Below, piece by piece: positions 9,581-18,182 of a stretch of DNA of 64,000 bases (within the stretch, counting starts at the first letter, position 1; each line of letters begins with the position of its first letter). The notes beneath the pieces are model-generated. The model saw only the letters and a list, made by a program, of their open reading frames with translations, was not told where the DNA came from and did no database searches. The position numbers and the translations under genes are program-made. This stretch comes from Francisella salimarina (lineage in GTDB: Bacteria; Pseudomonadota; Gammaproteobacteria; Francisellales; Francisellaceae): assembly GCF_007923265.1 (NCBI RefSeq), contig NZ_VOJA01000001.1:454245-518244 (forward strand). Reading direction: 5' to 3'.

Positions 9581-11286
9581 ATAAGTACGCAAATAGAATA
9601 ACTCTAAAAAATTTTTTAAATTGTTACTACCGTGAGTTTAACAATTATGAATTATCCCGAAACAATGATGGTGGTTATAGGTTTAATATCTTTTTGAAAT
9701 CTATAGATTCTAGTTTTGAAACAAATGTAAAAATTTCTCCAACATTGAAATCACCAATATGGGAGTTACCATGCTATTTAGTAAAACAAGATGAAAAAAT
9801 AAAGCTCGATCCTCTTGAGGCTGTATTTTTAATTAGCAAGGAGTTAGAAAGCTCTAATGTAATTGCCTTCGATGAGTTATTAGAGAGGATAACCAACTCC
9901 GCAACAAATATTGCTCAAATATTACATTACAGAAAACACAAAATTGATGATGCCTTTGGATATGAAAACTCATTTATCACAAATGAGCAAAACCTAATAA
10001 GAGGTCATCGATTACAACCAGATCCTAAGAGTAGAGAAGGCTTTTCTAAGGAAGAGTTTGTACAATACTCTCCAGAAACAAATGGCAGATTTCAGCTTTA
10101 TTATATGTATATAAGTAAAGATATTTTAGAGTCACAATCATTACTTGAAAAAAATACAGATGAGATTTTTTCAGACTTCCTGAAAAATGAGAGTATATAC
10201 TATAAATCTGATAAAGATTACCAATTATTTGCTGTACATCCTTGGCAAGCAAAATACTTGGCAAAACATGATGAAATCCAAAAGTATAAAGCTCAAAAAA
10301 AGATAATAGATATTGGCATAACAGGCCCTTGGTTTTATCCAACAACCTCTGTTAGAACTGTGTACTCTCCACAAGCCAACATTATGCTGAAATTCTCGCT
10401 AAATATCGCCATAACAAATTCAGTAAGAACGAATTTGGCCAAAGAATGTAACAGAAGTTTGACGGTTCATAAACTATATACAAATCATTTACAGACTATC
10501 TTAAATAATGAGTTCCCATTCTTTAAGCTAATTACAGATCCTGCTTATTGTGCAATAAAAGTTAATAATAAAATTTTTGATCCAAGTATCTGCATTATAC
10601 GCAGTGCTAACTTTAATCCTCAAGATGATATTGCATGTATTGCAAGTCTAACTGAACCCAACCCATTTAATGAAGCTACGCGTATTGGCTCATTAATTCA
10701 GTACTTCAGCGTACACAATAATATCTCTACTTATGAAGCTACTATCTACTGGTTTGAGACTTACTTAACAGTTGCTATTACCCCTATACTATGGCTGTAC
10801 TCAAAATATGGTATTGCTCTTGAAGCTCATCAACAAAACTTGCTAGTCAAACTAGAGCATGGACTACCAGTTGAAAGCTACTATCGTGATAGCCAAGGAT
10901 ATTATTATATAAAAGATCATCCAGAACTCAAAAAAGCTAATTTTGGAAATATCAGTAGTCTATGTGAAGAATCTGAGGACTTTATAGATCATCATTTTTG
11001 CTACTATTTCGTTGTAAATCAACTTTTTTCTGTAATAGAAGCCATTACAAATACTGGCTATATTAGCGAACAAGATTTAATAAAAATAACTATAGATTTC
11101 TTAGAGGGCTTCCTAGAAAAGTATAAAACCTGCGATAAATTTATCAAAAAGATTCTAAATATAGATCAATTACCTCTAAAGGCTAATCTACGCACAAGAC
11201 TTAGTGGGCTTGATGAACTACAGGCTCCTTTAACTAATCAATCTATTTATGTAAATACAAATAATCCTTTTAAGGAGGTTATATGA
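9577..11286 (+). CDS. IucA/IucC family NIS siderophore synthetase (first, RhbC-like)
   Basis: NIS synthetases use ATP to adenylate a carboxyl group, usually of citrate, and condense it with an amine or hydroxylamine. The 569-residue protein has the family ATP-site elements GHRLQPDPKSREGF (about 147-160), VHPWQAKYL, the TSVRTVYSP segment, and the EAHQQNLLVKLEHGLP motif (about 425-440); a C-terminal FhuF-like helical region follows. By position it matches RhbC of the rhizobactin 1021 operon and would make the first citrate amide, but which of the two synthetases acts first is inference. It starts within the ddc stop and overlaps the hydroxylase start by 4 bp. A perfect AAGGAGG sequence at its 3' end serves the next gene. 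Confidence 0.93.
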   Translation: MNKYANRITLKNFLNCYYREFNNYELSRNNDGGYRFNIFLKSIDSSFETNVKISPTLKSPIWELPCYLVKQDEKIKLDPLEAVFLISKELESSNVIAFDELLERITNSATNIAQILHYRKHKIDDAFGYENSFITNEQNLIRGHRLQPDPKSREGFSKEEFVQYSPETNGRFQLYYMYISKDILESQSLLEKNTDEIFSDFLKNESIYYKSDKDYQLFAVHPWQAKYLAKHDEIQKYKAQKKIIDIGITGPWFYPTTSVRTVYSPQANIMLKFSLNIAITNSVRTNLAKECNRSLTVHKLYTNHLQTILNNEFPFFKLITDPAYCAIKVNNKIFDPSICIIRSANFNPQDDIACIASLTEPNPFNEATRIGSLIQYFSVHNNISTYEATIYWFETYLTVAITPILWLYSKYGIALEAHQQNLLVKLEHGLPVESYYRDSQGYYYIKDHPELKKANFGNISSLCEESEDFIDHHFCYYFVVNQLFSVIEAITNTGYISEQDLIKITIDFLEGFLEKYKTCDKFIKKILNIDQLPLKANLRTRLSGLDELQAPLTNQSIYVNTNNPFKEVI

Positions 11287-12599
11287 AAATCTATGACATT
11301 ATTGGCATAGGAATTGGTCCTTTTAATCTTGGACTAGCGGCATTATTAAACGATAAACCTATCAACTGCCTTTTCTTTGATAAAAAAGATAATTTCTCTT
11401 GGCACCCTGGATTGATGATGAACTGGACAACATTACAAGTACCATTCTTAGCTGACTTAGTAACTATGGCTGATCCAACTAGTGAGTTTACTTTTCTAAA
11501 TTACTTACATCAAAAAAACCGTATGTATAAATTTTACTTCAAAGAAAATTTCTTTATACCTAGACAAGAGTATAACGACTATTGCTTGTGGGTATCACAA
11601 AAGTGTAATTCTTGTAAATTTGGCTATGAAGTTATAAATATAGAGCATCAGATAGATTCCCTGAACGAGGCTTGGTGCATCACTGTAAAAGATAAAGATA
11701 ATCTAGAGCAACAATACTTAACAAAGAACATTGTACTTGGGTTAGGCACATCTGCATATTTACCAAGTAAACTTCAGAATAAAGCGAACATTCACCATAG
11801 TAGTGAATATCTAAATATAAAAGATCAAGCTCTAAAAGATCAGCACATAACTCTGATAGGTTCTGGTCAAAGTGCTGGAGAGATATTTTTAGATTTGATG
11901 AAGTCAAAAGATGATTCTACAAAAATTAGCTGGCTGACTAGAAGCAAAGGCTTTTTCCCAATGGAGTATTCCAAACTTGGTCTAGAACACTTCTCACCTG
12001 ATTATATTGAGTATTTTTATAACCTACCTAATTTAGAAAAGCCTAAACTTCTAAGTGAACAAGATCTACTCTATAAAGGAATTAGTGCTGAAACAATATC
12101 AGATATCTATGATGTCCTTTATGAGCAATCCATCGAAGATAAAAACAATGCTGAATTGATTGCAAACTGTGAATGCCTAAATGTTGATAACTCACAAGAT
12201 AAACTTCTCTGCTCTTTTTATCATAGTCAGCAAAATCAAGAGTTCTCAATCGCAACAGATAGAGTTATTGCAGCAACCGGATATAAAGCAAATATAAATA
12301 ATGTCCTCAAAAATATAGAAGCACTAATTCAACGAGATGATAGCAATAATCTCAAAATATCTCGTGATTATAAAATAATCACGCAAAATACGTCTTTAAA
12401 CATTTTTGTACAAAATGCTGAGATCAACTCTCATGGTGTAGGTACTCCTGATTTAGGATTAGGGGGTTATAGAAATACTGTGATAGTAAATACCCTTCTC
12501 AACGAAGAGATATACAAAGTATCTTCTCGAACGATTTTCTCAACATTTGGTGTTCCAAGAAAATACTTAACACAAAGAGCAAATATTAAAGTCGCATAA
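11283..12599 (+). CDS. Lysine/ornithine N-monooxygenase family protein (RhbE/IucD-like)
   Basis: This FAD- and NADPH-dependent enzyme N-hydroxylates the terminal amine of the diamine precursor, preparing it for acylation to a hydroxamate. The 438-residue protein starts with the FAD-binding DIIGIGIGPFNLGLAAL, has SWHPGLMMNW and QVPFLADLVTMADPTS typical of IucD/PvdA, an NADPH-binding LIGSGQSAGEIFLDL (about residues 190-205), and the late FAD-contact segment GVGTPDLGLGGYRN. From context its substrate is most likely 1,3-diaminopropane rather than lysine or ornithine. It is preceded by a strong AAGGAGG ribosome-binding site and separated by 19 bp from the next gene, the only real gap in the operon. 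Confidence 0.93.
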   Translation: MKIYDIIGIGIGPFNLGLAALLNDKPINCLFFDKKDNFSWHPGLMMNWTTLQVPFLADLVTMADPTSEFTFLNYLHQKNRMYKFYFKENFFIPRQEYNDYCLWVSQKCNSCKFGYEVINIEHQIDSLNEAWCITVKDKDNLEQQYLTKNIVLGLGTSAYLPSKLQNKANIHHSSEYLNIKDQALKDQHITLIGSGQSAGEIFLDLMKSKDDSTKISWLTRSKGFFPMEYSKLGLEHFSPDYIEYFYNLPNLEKPKLLSEQDLLYKGISAETISDIYDVLYEQSIEDKNNAELIANCECLNVDNSQDKLLCSFYHSQQNQEFSIATDRVIAATGYKANINNVLKNIEALIQRDDSNNLKISRDYKIITQNTSLNIFVQNAEINSHGVGTPDLGLGGYRNTVIVNTLLNEEIYKVSSRTIFSTFGVPRKYLTQRANIKVA

Positions 12600-12618
12600 A
12601 TTACAGGAGACTATTTAT

Positions 12619-14931
12619 ATGAAAAAGGAAATAAACTACTACAAGATAGCTAGCACAAGACTATTGGAAAAGATAATTTCAGAATTTAGTTATGAAGGAA
12701 TTTTTAAGCCACTACAAAAAGATATAGATCAAGAAGTATATACCTTAGAGATAAACCCAGATCTATGTTACAAATTTAAGGCTGTACAAAGAATATACGG
12801 TAACTTAACTATTGAAAAGGACTCTGTAACAAGACATGAGAGCAATAGTATGGAACCTGCTGATGATGCTATAAGACTTATCATAGATACACTACCTGTA
12901 ACAAATATTGATTCTGTCACAACGGCACATTTCATAAAAGAGCTAAATAATACGATATTTGCAGATATCGCTATCTTACAAAAAGACAATATCTCAGCAA
13001 AGGACATCTATAAACTTCCATACGCTTATATAGAAGGGAACATGACTGGTCATCCCTGGTTTGTGATTAATAAAGGTCGTATTGGCTTTAATGCATCAGA
13101 CTATACAAACTACGCCCCAGAGATGCAAAAAATCATCAATTTAGTGTGGATCGCCGTAAGCAAAGATTTAGTAACGTTTTCATCTGTAACAACTACTAAC
13201 TATCTACAAATTACCAATAAAGAAATCAATTTAGCTAGCTTCAATAAAACTATAAAAATGAATAACAAAGACCCTAGTGATTTTTATATTTTACCTGTTC
13301 ATCCATGGCAGTGGAAAAATGCTGTAATGCAACAATTCACGAAATATATAGCTGATAAAGATATTATATTTCTTGGTAAGTCAACTGATCAGCATCTAGC
13401 TATGCAATCAATAAGAACTATGTCTAATATTTCTTATCCTGAAAAACATAGTATAAAACTACCTCTAAACATACTAAATACTGCGGTTTATAGAGGTCTA
13501 CCCAAAGATCAAACAATTAATGCTCCAATGCTTACACAATGGGTTAAGAATATAGTCCAAAAAGATGAGTTTTTAGCTAAATATAATTTCATACTTCTAG
13601 GAGAGTTAGCTAGTGCATACTGCCATCATCCTTATCAGTCAGAAGTTCCTCAGATACCATACTACTTCACAGAGCAGTTAGGTGCAATCTGGAGAGAAAG
13701 TATTCACACTAGACTTAAAAGTAGTGAGCAAGCTATAACAATGGCTGCTTTAACTTATGTTGATGCTAATGATAAAAGTATCATTTGCGAAATGATCAAA
13801 GAATCATCTTTAGATATTGATAAATGGCTAGAAATGTTTTTTGAAAATACTGTTCCTGCTCTACTACATTTCTTATACAAATATAGCATGGTTTTCTCTC
13901 CTCATGGAGAAAATAGTATATTAATCATAGAGGACAATCTCCCTGTTGGTCTGGCTATGAAAGATTTTGTCGATGATATAAATATATGCAAAAATCCTGT
14001 TGATGAACTCAGATCGCTTCCACAACAGGTAAAAGACGCCATTCCTCAAGTTGAAGATGATTATCTTCTGCAATTTATTCATACAGGATTATTTGTTGTT
14101 CACTATAGATATATCTCTTCGATACTAGCAGACAAACTAAACTACCCCGAACTTTACTTCTATCAAAAATTAGATGAATGTATACAAAAATATCAGACAA
14201 GCAATCCTGAGCTAAAATCTCGTTTTGAACGTTTTGATCTATATAAACCAACTTTTACAAAACTATGTCTGAATAGACTAAGAATTTTTGAAGTTGGATA
14301 TAGTGATTATTCAGCAAGACCTAAGGTAATATCTACAGGTCAACTTGATAATCCTCTTTATCTTGCTCAAAGTACCAAAAATATAGATAAGGACTTATTC
14401 AAGCATAATAGAGTGTCTTTTAGAGCATTTGACTTAGAACATGATTTAGATACTATTCACTCATGGATGAATAAACCTCACGTAGCAAAGTTCTGGAACT
14501 TGAATAAATCAAAGTCAGAGCTAAAAAAACATTTTTGCAATATGCTTTCAAAGCCTAACCAAAAATTACTTATATTATCGATAGATAATTCAGAAATCGC
14601 CTATGCTGAAATTTATAACACACAGACTGATCGTATCGCTAATTATTTTTCCACTGATGATAATGAATATGGATGGCACCTGCTAATTGGCCCTGAAAAA
14701 GCTATAGGCAAAGGATATTCTAAATTACTTGTAGAAGCTCTTAGCAAATATTGCTTTGATATGCTTGGTGCTAATAATGTTATCTTTGAACCTGATGTTA
14801 GAGTGATCCCTTTTCAAAAAATCGCTCCTAAAATCGGATATTCAAATCTTGGTGAGATAGCCTTACCTGAAAAACAGGCATATCTATTTAGTTGTTCAAA
14901 GAGCTCTTTTATAGAGGGTGAAACATTATGA
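12619..14931 (+). CDS. NIS synthetase fused to a GNAT acyltransferase (RhbF- and RhbD/IucB-like)
   Basis: The 770-residue protein joins two siderophore functions. Residues about 1-590 form an IucA/IucC-type synthetase with EGNMTGHPW, FYILPVHPWQWKN, AMQSIRTMSN and SPHGENSILIIEDNLPVG. Residues about 597-770 form a GNAT domain of the RhbD/IucB type, with VSFRAFDLEHDLDTIHSWM, a core YGWHLLIGPEKAIGKGYSKLL (acyl-CoA loop GKGYS), and a late IFEPDVRVIP segment. The GNAT part should acylate the N-hydroxylated diamine and the synthetase should add a unit to citrate. In the rhizobactin operon these are two separate genes. AGGAG lies 8 bp before the start, and the 3' end overlaps the next gene by 4 bp. 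The acyl chain cannot be deduced; acetyl is the simplest guess. Confidence 0.92.
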   Translation: MKKEINYYKIASTRLLEKIISEFSYEGIFKPLQKDIDQEVYTLEINPDLCYKFKAVQRIYGNLTIEKDSVTRHESNSMEPADDAIRLIIDTLPVTNIDSVTTAHFIKELNNTIFADIAILQKDNISAKDIYKLPYAYIEGNMTGHPWFVINKGRIGFNASDYTNYAPEMQKIINLVWIAVSKDLVTFSSVTTTNYLQITNKEINLASFNKTIKMNNKDPSDFYILPVHPWQWKNAVMQQFTKYIADKDIIFLGKSTDQHLAMQSIRTMSNISYPEKHSIKLPLNILNTAVYRGLPKDQTINAPMLTQWVKNIVQKDEFLAKYNFILLGELASAYCHHPYQSEVPQIPYYFTEQLGAIWRESIHTRLKSSEQAITMAALTYVDANDKSIICEMIKESSLDIDKWLEMFFENTVPALLHFLYKYSMVFSPHGENSILIIEDNLPVGLAMKDFVDDINICKNPVDELRSLPQQVKDAIPQVEDDYLLQFIHTGLFVVHYRYISSILADKLNYPELYFYQKLDECIQKYQTSNPELKSRFERFDLYKPTFTKLCLNRLRIFEVGYSDYSARPKVISTGQLDNPLYLAQSTKNIDKDLFKHNRVSFRAFDLEHDLDTIHSWMNKPHVAKFWNLNKSKSELKKHFCNMLSKPNQKLLILSIDNSEIAYAEIYNTQTDRIANYFSTDDNEYGWHLLIGPEKAIGKGYSKLLVEALSKYCFDMLGANNVIFEPDVRVIPFQKIAPKIGYSNLGEIALPEKQAYLFSCSKSSFIEGETL

Positions 14932-15317
14932 TAGACTGTGATATTTCAAAATGGCCAATAGTTAAAATGCATTTTGGTAGCTCCCCAAGCTATAAAGATG
15001 TACTTAGCTGGTTAGACAAATGCTCTCAAATACTAAAGAAACAACAAAAATTCTTAGTAATTAGTACTTTTTCTGAACAGTATCAGTTTGAGCATAAAGC
15101 ACGATTAAAACAAGCAAAATGGTTTAAAGAGTCTAAACCTGAGCTTGCTAAATGGTGTCTAGGTATGATTCGTGTCACAAATGATCCTATTATGATCAAA
15201 AAGATTAATGCTCCAGCAATGGCTAAGGGTATGCCTTTTAGCTGTATTGCTGTTGGTAATATATGCTCAGCATGGGAAAAAGCTCAACAAATTCTAATTG
15301 AAGATAACTTGATATGA
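14928..15317 (+). CDS. Small unknown protein in the siderophore operon
   Basis: This 129-residue soluble protein has no signal peptide and no membrane span. It is locked into the operon by ATGA overlaps on both sides, so it very probably acts in siderophore production or use. Visible features are an N-terminal beta/alpha pattern (WPIVKMHFG then SYKDVLSWLDKC, then QKFLVISTF) that faintly recalls STAS/SpoIIAA-like folds, a basic middle (HKARLKQAKWFKESK) and a conserved-looking GMPFSCIAVG near the C terminus. I do not recognise the family with confidence, and no function should be assigned. Candidate roles include a helper of the synthetase-acyltransferase or a release or handling factor. Confidence 0.8.
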   Translation: MIDCDISKWPIVKMHFGSSPSYKDVLSWLDKCSQILKKQQKFLVISTFSEQYQFEHKARLKQAKWFKESKPELAKWCLGMIRVTNDPIMIKKINAPAMAKGMPFSCIAVGNICSAWEKAQQILIEDNLI

Positions 15318-16525
15318 AAAAACAACTTGATATAACCATTCTTTATTTAGCACAAGCTATATCACTATATTTCTGTACTTTTGGATTACCAACGATTCTA
15401 CGTTCTGAAGGAGTCTCTTTAGAAAAAATAGGCCTTTTTAGTATCTTACTATTACCTTGGGTTATCAAATTCCTATGGGCTCCTTATGTAGATAGGTTAT
15501 ATATCAAAAAAATAGGCCGAAGAAAAAGCTGGTTTATTGTAATGCAATTTTTGACCATAAGTCTATTTTTAATATTCTCTATTTATACTCCAAAAGACTA
15601 TAGCAATTATATTTTCTTATTTGCGTTTTTATTGTCCTCCATTGCAGCAACTCAAGATATAGCAATTGATGGATTTTCAATAGAACAAACAAAAGCTAAA
15701 AGCTTACAGTGGAGCAACTTTTGTAGAGTAATTGGCACTACTCTAGGTAGCATGATTGGCGGAGCATCTCTAATTGCGCTATACAAAATTTTAGGCTGGC
15801 ATCAAATTACTCTATATATGACTTTGATAAGTTTATGTATTTGTGCTTATATGTTTCTCATAAGAGAAAACCATCACAATGAACAATACAAGCACCACAT
15901 ACCATCTCTAAAGTCTTTCTTTAGTAGAAAAGAAACCAGAATATTGTTACTTATGTGTTTGAGCTACAGAGCCTGTGAAGGTTTGGTTATGGGAATGCAA
16001 TCATCATTTTTGGTAGATTCTCACATTCCGCTAACAACGATAGGCATAGTTATGGGAACTGGTAGTGCATTAATAGGTGTTTGTGGTGCAGCTGTTATTA
16101 GTTATCTCTTTAACTTTTATAAAGAAACTATTCTTTTGACAATATTGGCAGTAATCAGAGGCTTTTGCTATTTCTCTCTAGGATTTATAAGTTTTTATGG
16201 CATTGATAATCAAATATTTATCTTTGGAATTGTATTATTAAATATGGCTTCTCGACTTATGGAGATGATAGTTCTATATACTATATTCATGAAATTTAGC
16301 TCAAAAGATCAAGCAGGCACTGACTTTACGGTTTTAGTATGTGCTGAACTTCTAATCTATATACTAGGAATGTCACTTAGTGGTTTCTTAGCTGCGAATA
16401 TTGGTTACTCAATGCTTTTCACACTAGGTGGTATTATTTCCATACCAGGGTATTTGATAGCATTACTATTATTACAAAAACTATTCCCTAGCGAGAGTGC
16501 TAAGCCTATTCTATTGAATAGATAA
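15314..16525 (+). CDS. MFS permease of the RhtX/FptX siderophore-uptake type
   Basis: RhtX and FptX are single-polypeptide inner-membrane permeases that import rhizobactin 1021 and pyochelin. The 403-residue protein has about 12 membrane spans and the family start FGLPTILRSEGVSLEKIGL, then LPWVIKFLWAPYVDRL and GRRKSWF in the first cytoplasmic loop (about residues 65-72), followed by TQDIAIDGFSIEQ. It is the last gene of the operon, coupled to the small unknown gene by ATGA. By family it should carry the ferri-siderophore inward. No separate exporter gene is present in the operon, so export by this protein or by a distant pump remains open. Confidence 0.88.
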   Translation: MKKQLDITILYLAQAISLYFCTFGLPTILRSEGVSLEKIGLFSILLLPWVIKFLWAPYVDRLYIKKIGRRKSWFIVMQFLTISLFLIFSIYTPKDYSNYIFLFAFLLSSIAATQDIAIDGFSIEQTKAKSLQWSNFCRVIGTTLGSMIGGASLIALYKILGWHQITLYMTLISLCICAYMFLIRENHHNEQYKHHIPSLKSFFSRKETRILLLMCLSYRACEGLVMGMQSSFLVDSHIPLTTIGIVMGTGSALIGVCGAAVISYLFNFYKETILLTILAVIRGFCYFSLGFISFYGIDNQIFIFGIVLLNMASRLMEMIVLYTIFMKFSSKDQAGTDFTVLVCAELLIYILGMSLSGFLAANIGYSMLFTLGGIISIPGYLIALLLLQKLFPSESAKPILLNR

Positions 16526-16550
16526 TCTAATTTATTCATTTGCCATAAAT

Positions 16551-16583
16551 GATATTGATTATCATTATCATAGTGATATTATC
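16551..16583 (+). promoter_or_regulatory. Fur box and promoter of the FslE-like receptor gene
   Basis: A Fur box at 16551-16569 (GATATTGATTATCATTATC) matches the classical consensus at 17 of 19 positions. It covers TTGATT (16555-16560), which with TATTAT (16577-16582) at 16-bp spacing makes a plausible promoter for the receptor gene starting at 16623. Bound Fur would block the -35 element. This promoter lets the receptor be expressed separately from the upstream biosynthesis operon, although read-through from that operon is also possible because no clear terminator lies between. Confidence 0.82.
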
Positions 16584-16622
16584 TAAGTTCTAATTTGTTA
16601 CTCCCAATGCAATAACATTATC

Positions 16623-18125
16623 ATGAATTCTAAAATCACAGCTCCTATAGTTATATATATACTTATTTTATTATCTTACAGCACATCTTTCTCAAACACT
16701 AATGGTCAAGAGCTTAGCTTAAATGAAGAAGCTATCATTGAACTACAGCATCAGATACGTAAATTACAAACCGATATTAGTGATATGGAAGAAAGCTCGC
16801 AAAATGCTAACCAATTAACGACATACGAATCAAGAATAACGAAGCAAGATCCTAATGATATAAATTTGGTATTTGGAGATAGTGCAAATGCTTACGAAAT
16901 TAGCACTAGTATAAATTCAAATAACTCAATCATCGATTTAAGAAATAGTCCAGTTGGTGGTATTTTTGGTCACAATGGTGCTATCAACGTTGGAGATGCT
17001 CCTGCTATCACGACAAGAGGACAAGTAACATTTTTAGGAGCTTATTCAGGTAATAATAGTATACCTATAGGAATGATATCAGGCAGTCTATTCTCATCTA
17101 CGGTAATCGGACAACGCAACAAATTTAATGACTATGCTATATTTTTAGGTGGAAAAATAGAAGTCGATGCTCAAGTATGGTCTGGTAGTGAAGGAATCTC
17201 AAATGGTTACACTCTCTCTGGCAATGGTCAAAATATTTCTCTGACATCCTCCACACTATACTTTTTAGCCAATGTCGGACACTACGTTACTGCTCAGTTT
17301 GATATCAGTACCAGTGAGCTTAACAATTTTGGTTTAGGTAATGCTTTTGTTATATTTGGAAACCTAGATACATCGCCACTATTTGTAACTGCTGGAAGAA
17401 GTAGGCTTTCTGTGGGTGCTTTTGGAGGTGGTGGTCCATGGACTGGTGGTATAACAGGATTTCTGGCACCAGGTAGAACAACGAATATATCATTAAACTA
17501 TAAAGATGACATTCTAAATGCTAATATAGCAGTCTTTGGATCTGATGATAATCGTATAAATTTTTCAACCGGACTATTCTATGCTGAGCGTTGGACTGAG
17601 AGCCTAGCTGTTGGCTTTAATACAGGTTATGTCTTTAATATTGCTGGAGCTGGTAATGCTTCTTTTAGCAAGTTTCTGGAGAATCAAAACTCTTCAAAAG
17701 ATAATATTGGCAGCTTCAACATTAATGGTAACCTTACTTACACCATAGGCGGCGGTTTTTTAAACCTAGGAACAGGTTGGGCAAGTACTACAAATAGAAA
17801 AGACTTTAACGGTAGTAATCAAAATGTCTTAGCTGGAGGTTGGTATGCTGCAGCAAACTATTCATTACAACTTGGCGGTAGAAACACAAACTTTGGCGTA
17901 TCATATGGGCAAACATATAATTCTGCTAATATACCGATGTCATTACCAGCATCTCCACTGTTATTTGGCCAATCTCCATCTGGAATCAAAAACCAGCTAA
18001 TTTTATCAACTCAACGTGCATATTTTGACAACAATGTCTTAATAGGCCCAGAGTATTCATATCAAAAGTTATATAACAATAAACATATGAATACTTTCAC
18101 TATAGACATTGCTGTATACATGTAG
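16623..18125 (+). CDS. FslE/FupA-family outer-membrane siderophore receptor
   Basis: Members of this Francisella family (FslE, FupA) mediate ferri-siderophore or ferrous iron uptake without TonB. The 500-residue protein has a signal peptide (about residues 1-25, cleaved near SFSNTNG), a short coiled coil (about 31-58, EEAIIELQHQIRKLQTDISD), and then a long glycine/asparagine/aromatic-rich region of alternating beta strands that looks like an outer-membrane barrel. It ends with aromatic-rich strands (FTIDIAVYM). It has no TonB box or plug that I can see. It has its own Fur box and follows the siderophore operon, so it most likely takes up the hydroxamate made there. Assignment as FslE itself versus a divergent paralogue is uncertain, because the ligand should differ. 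Confidence 0.85.
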   Translation: MNSKITAPIVIYILILLSYSTSFSNTNGQELSLNEEAIIELQHQIRKLQTDISDMEESSQNANQLTTYESRITKQDPNDINLVFGDSANAYEISTSINSNNSIIDLRNSPVGGIFGHNGAINVGDAPAITTRGQVTFLGAYSGNNSIPIGMISGSLFSSTVIGQRNKFNDYAIFLGGKIEVDAQVWSGSEGISNGYTLSGNGQNISLTSSTLYFLANVGHYVTAQFDISTSELNNFGLGNAFVIFGNLDTSPLFVTAGRSRLSVGAFGGGGPWTGGITGFLAPGRTTNISLNYKDDILNANIAVFGSDDNRINFSTGLFYAERWTESLAVGFNTGYVFNIAGAGNASFSKFLENQNSSKDNIGSFNINGNLTYTIGGGFLNLGTGWASTTNRKDFNGSNQNVLAGGWYAAANYSLQLGGRNTNFGVSYGQTYNSANIPMSLPASPLLFGQSPSGIKNQLILSTQRAYFDNNVLIGPEYSYQKLYNNKHMNTFTIDIAVYM

Positions 18126-18182
18126 TTACTAAGTTAACACTAAGCTAAAGTATTACTATTATTTAGTTTATTTTTTCTAGAC

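Noticed and set aside
18126..18182. Possible terminator after the receptor gene
   Set aside because: The only stem is about 5 bp of A/T-rich sequence before a T run; too weak to call.
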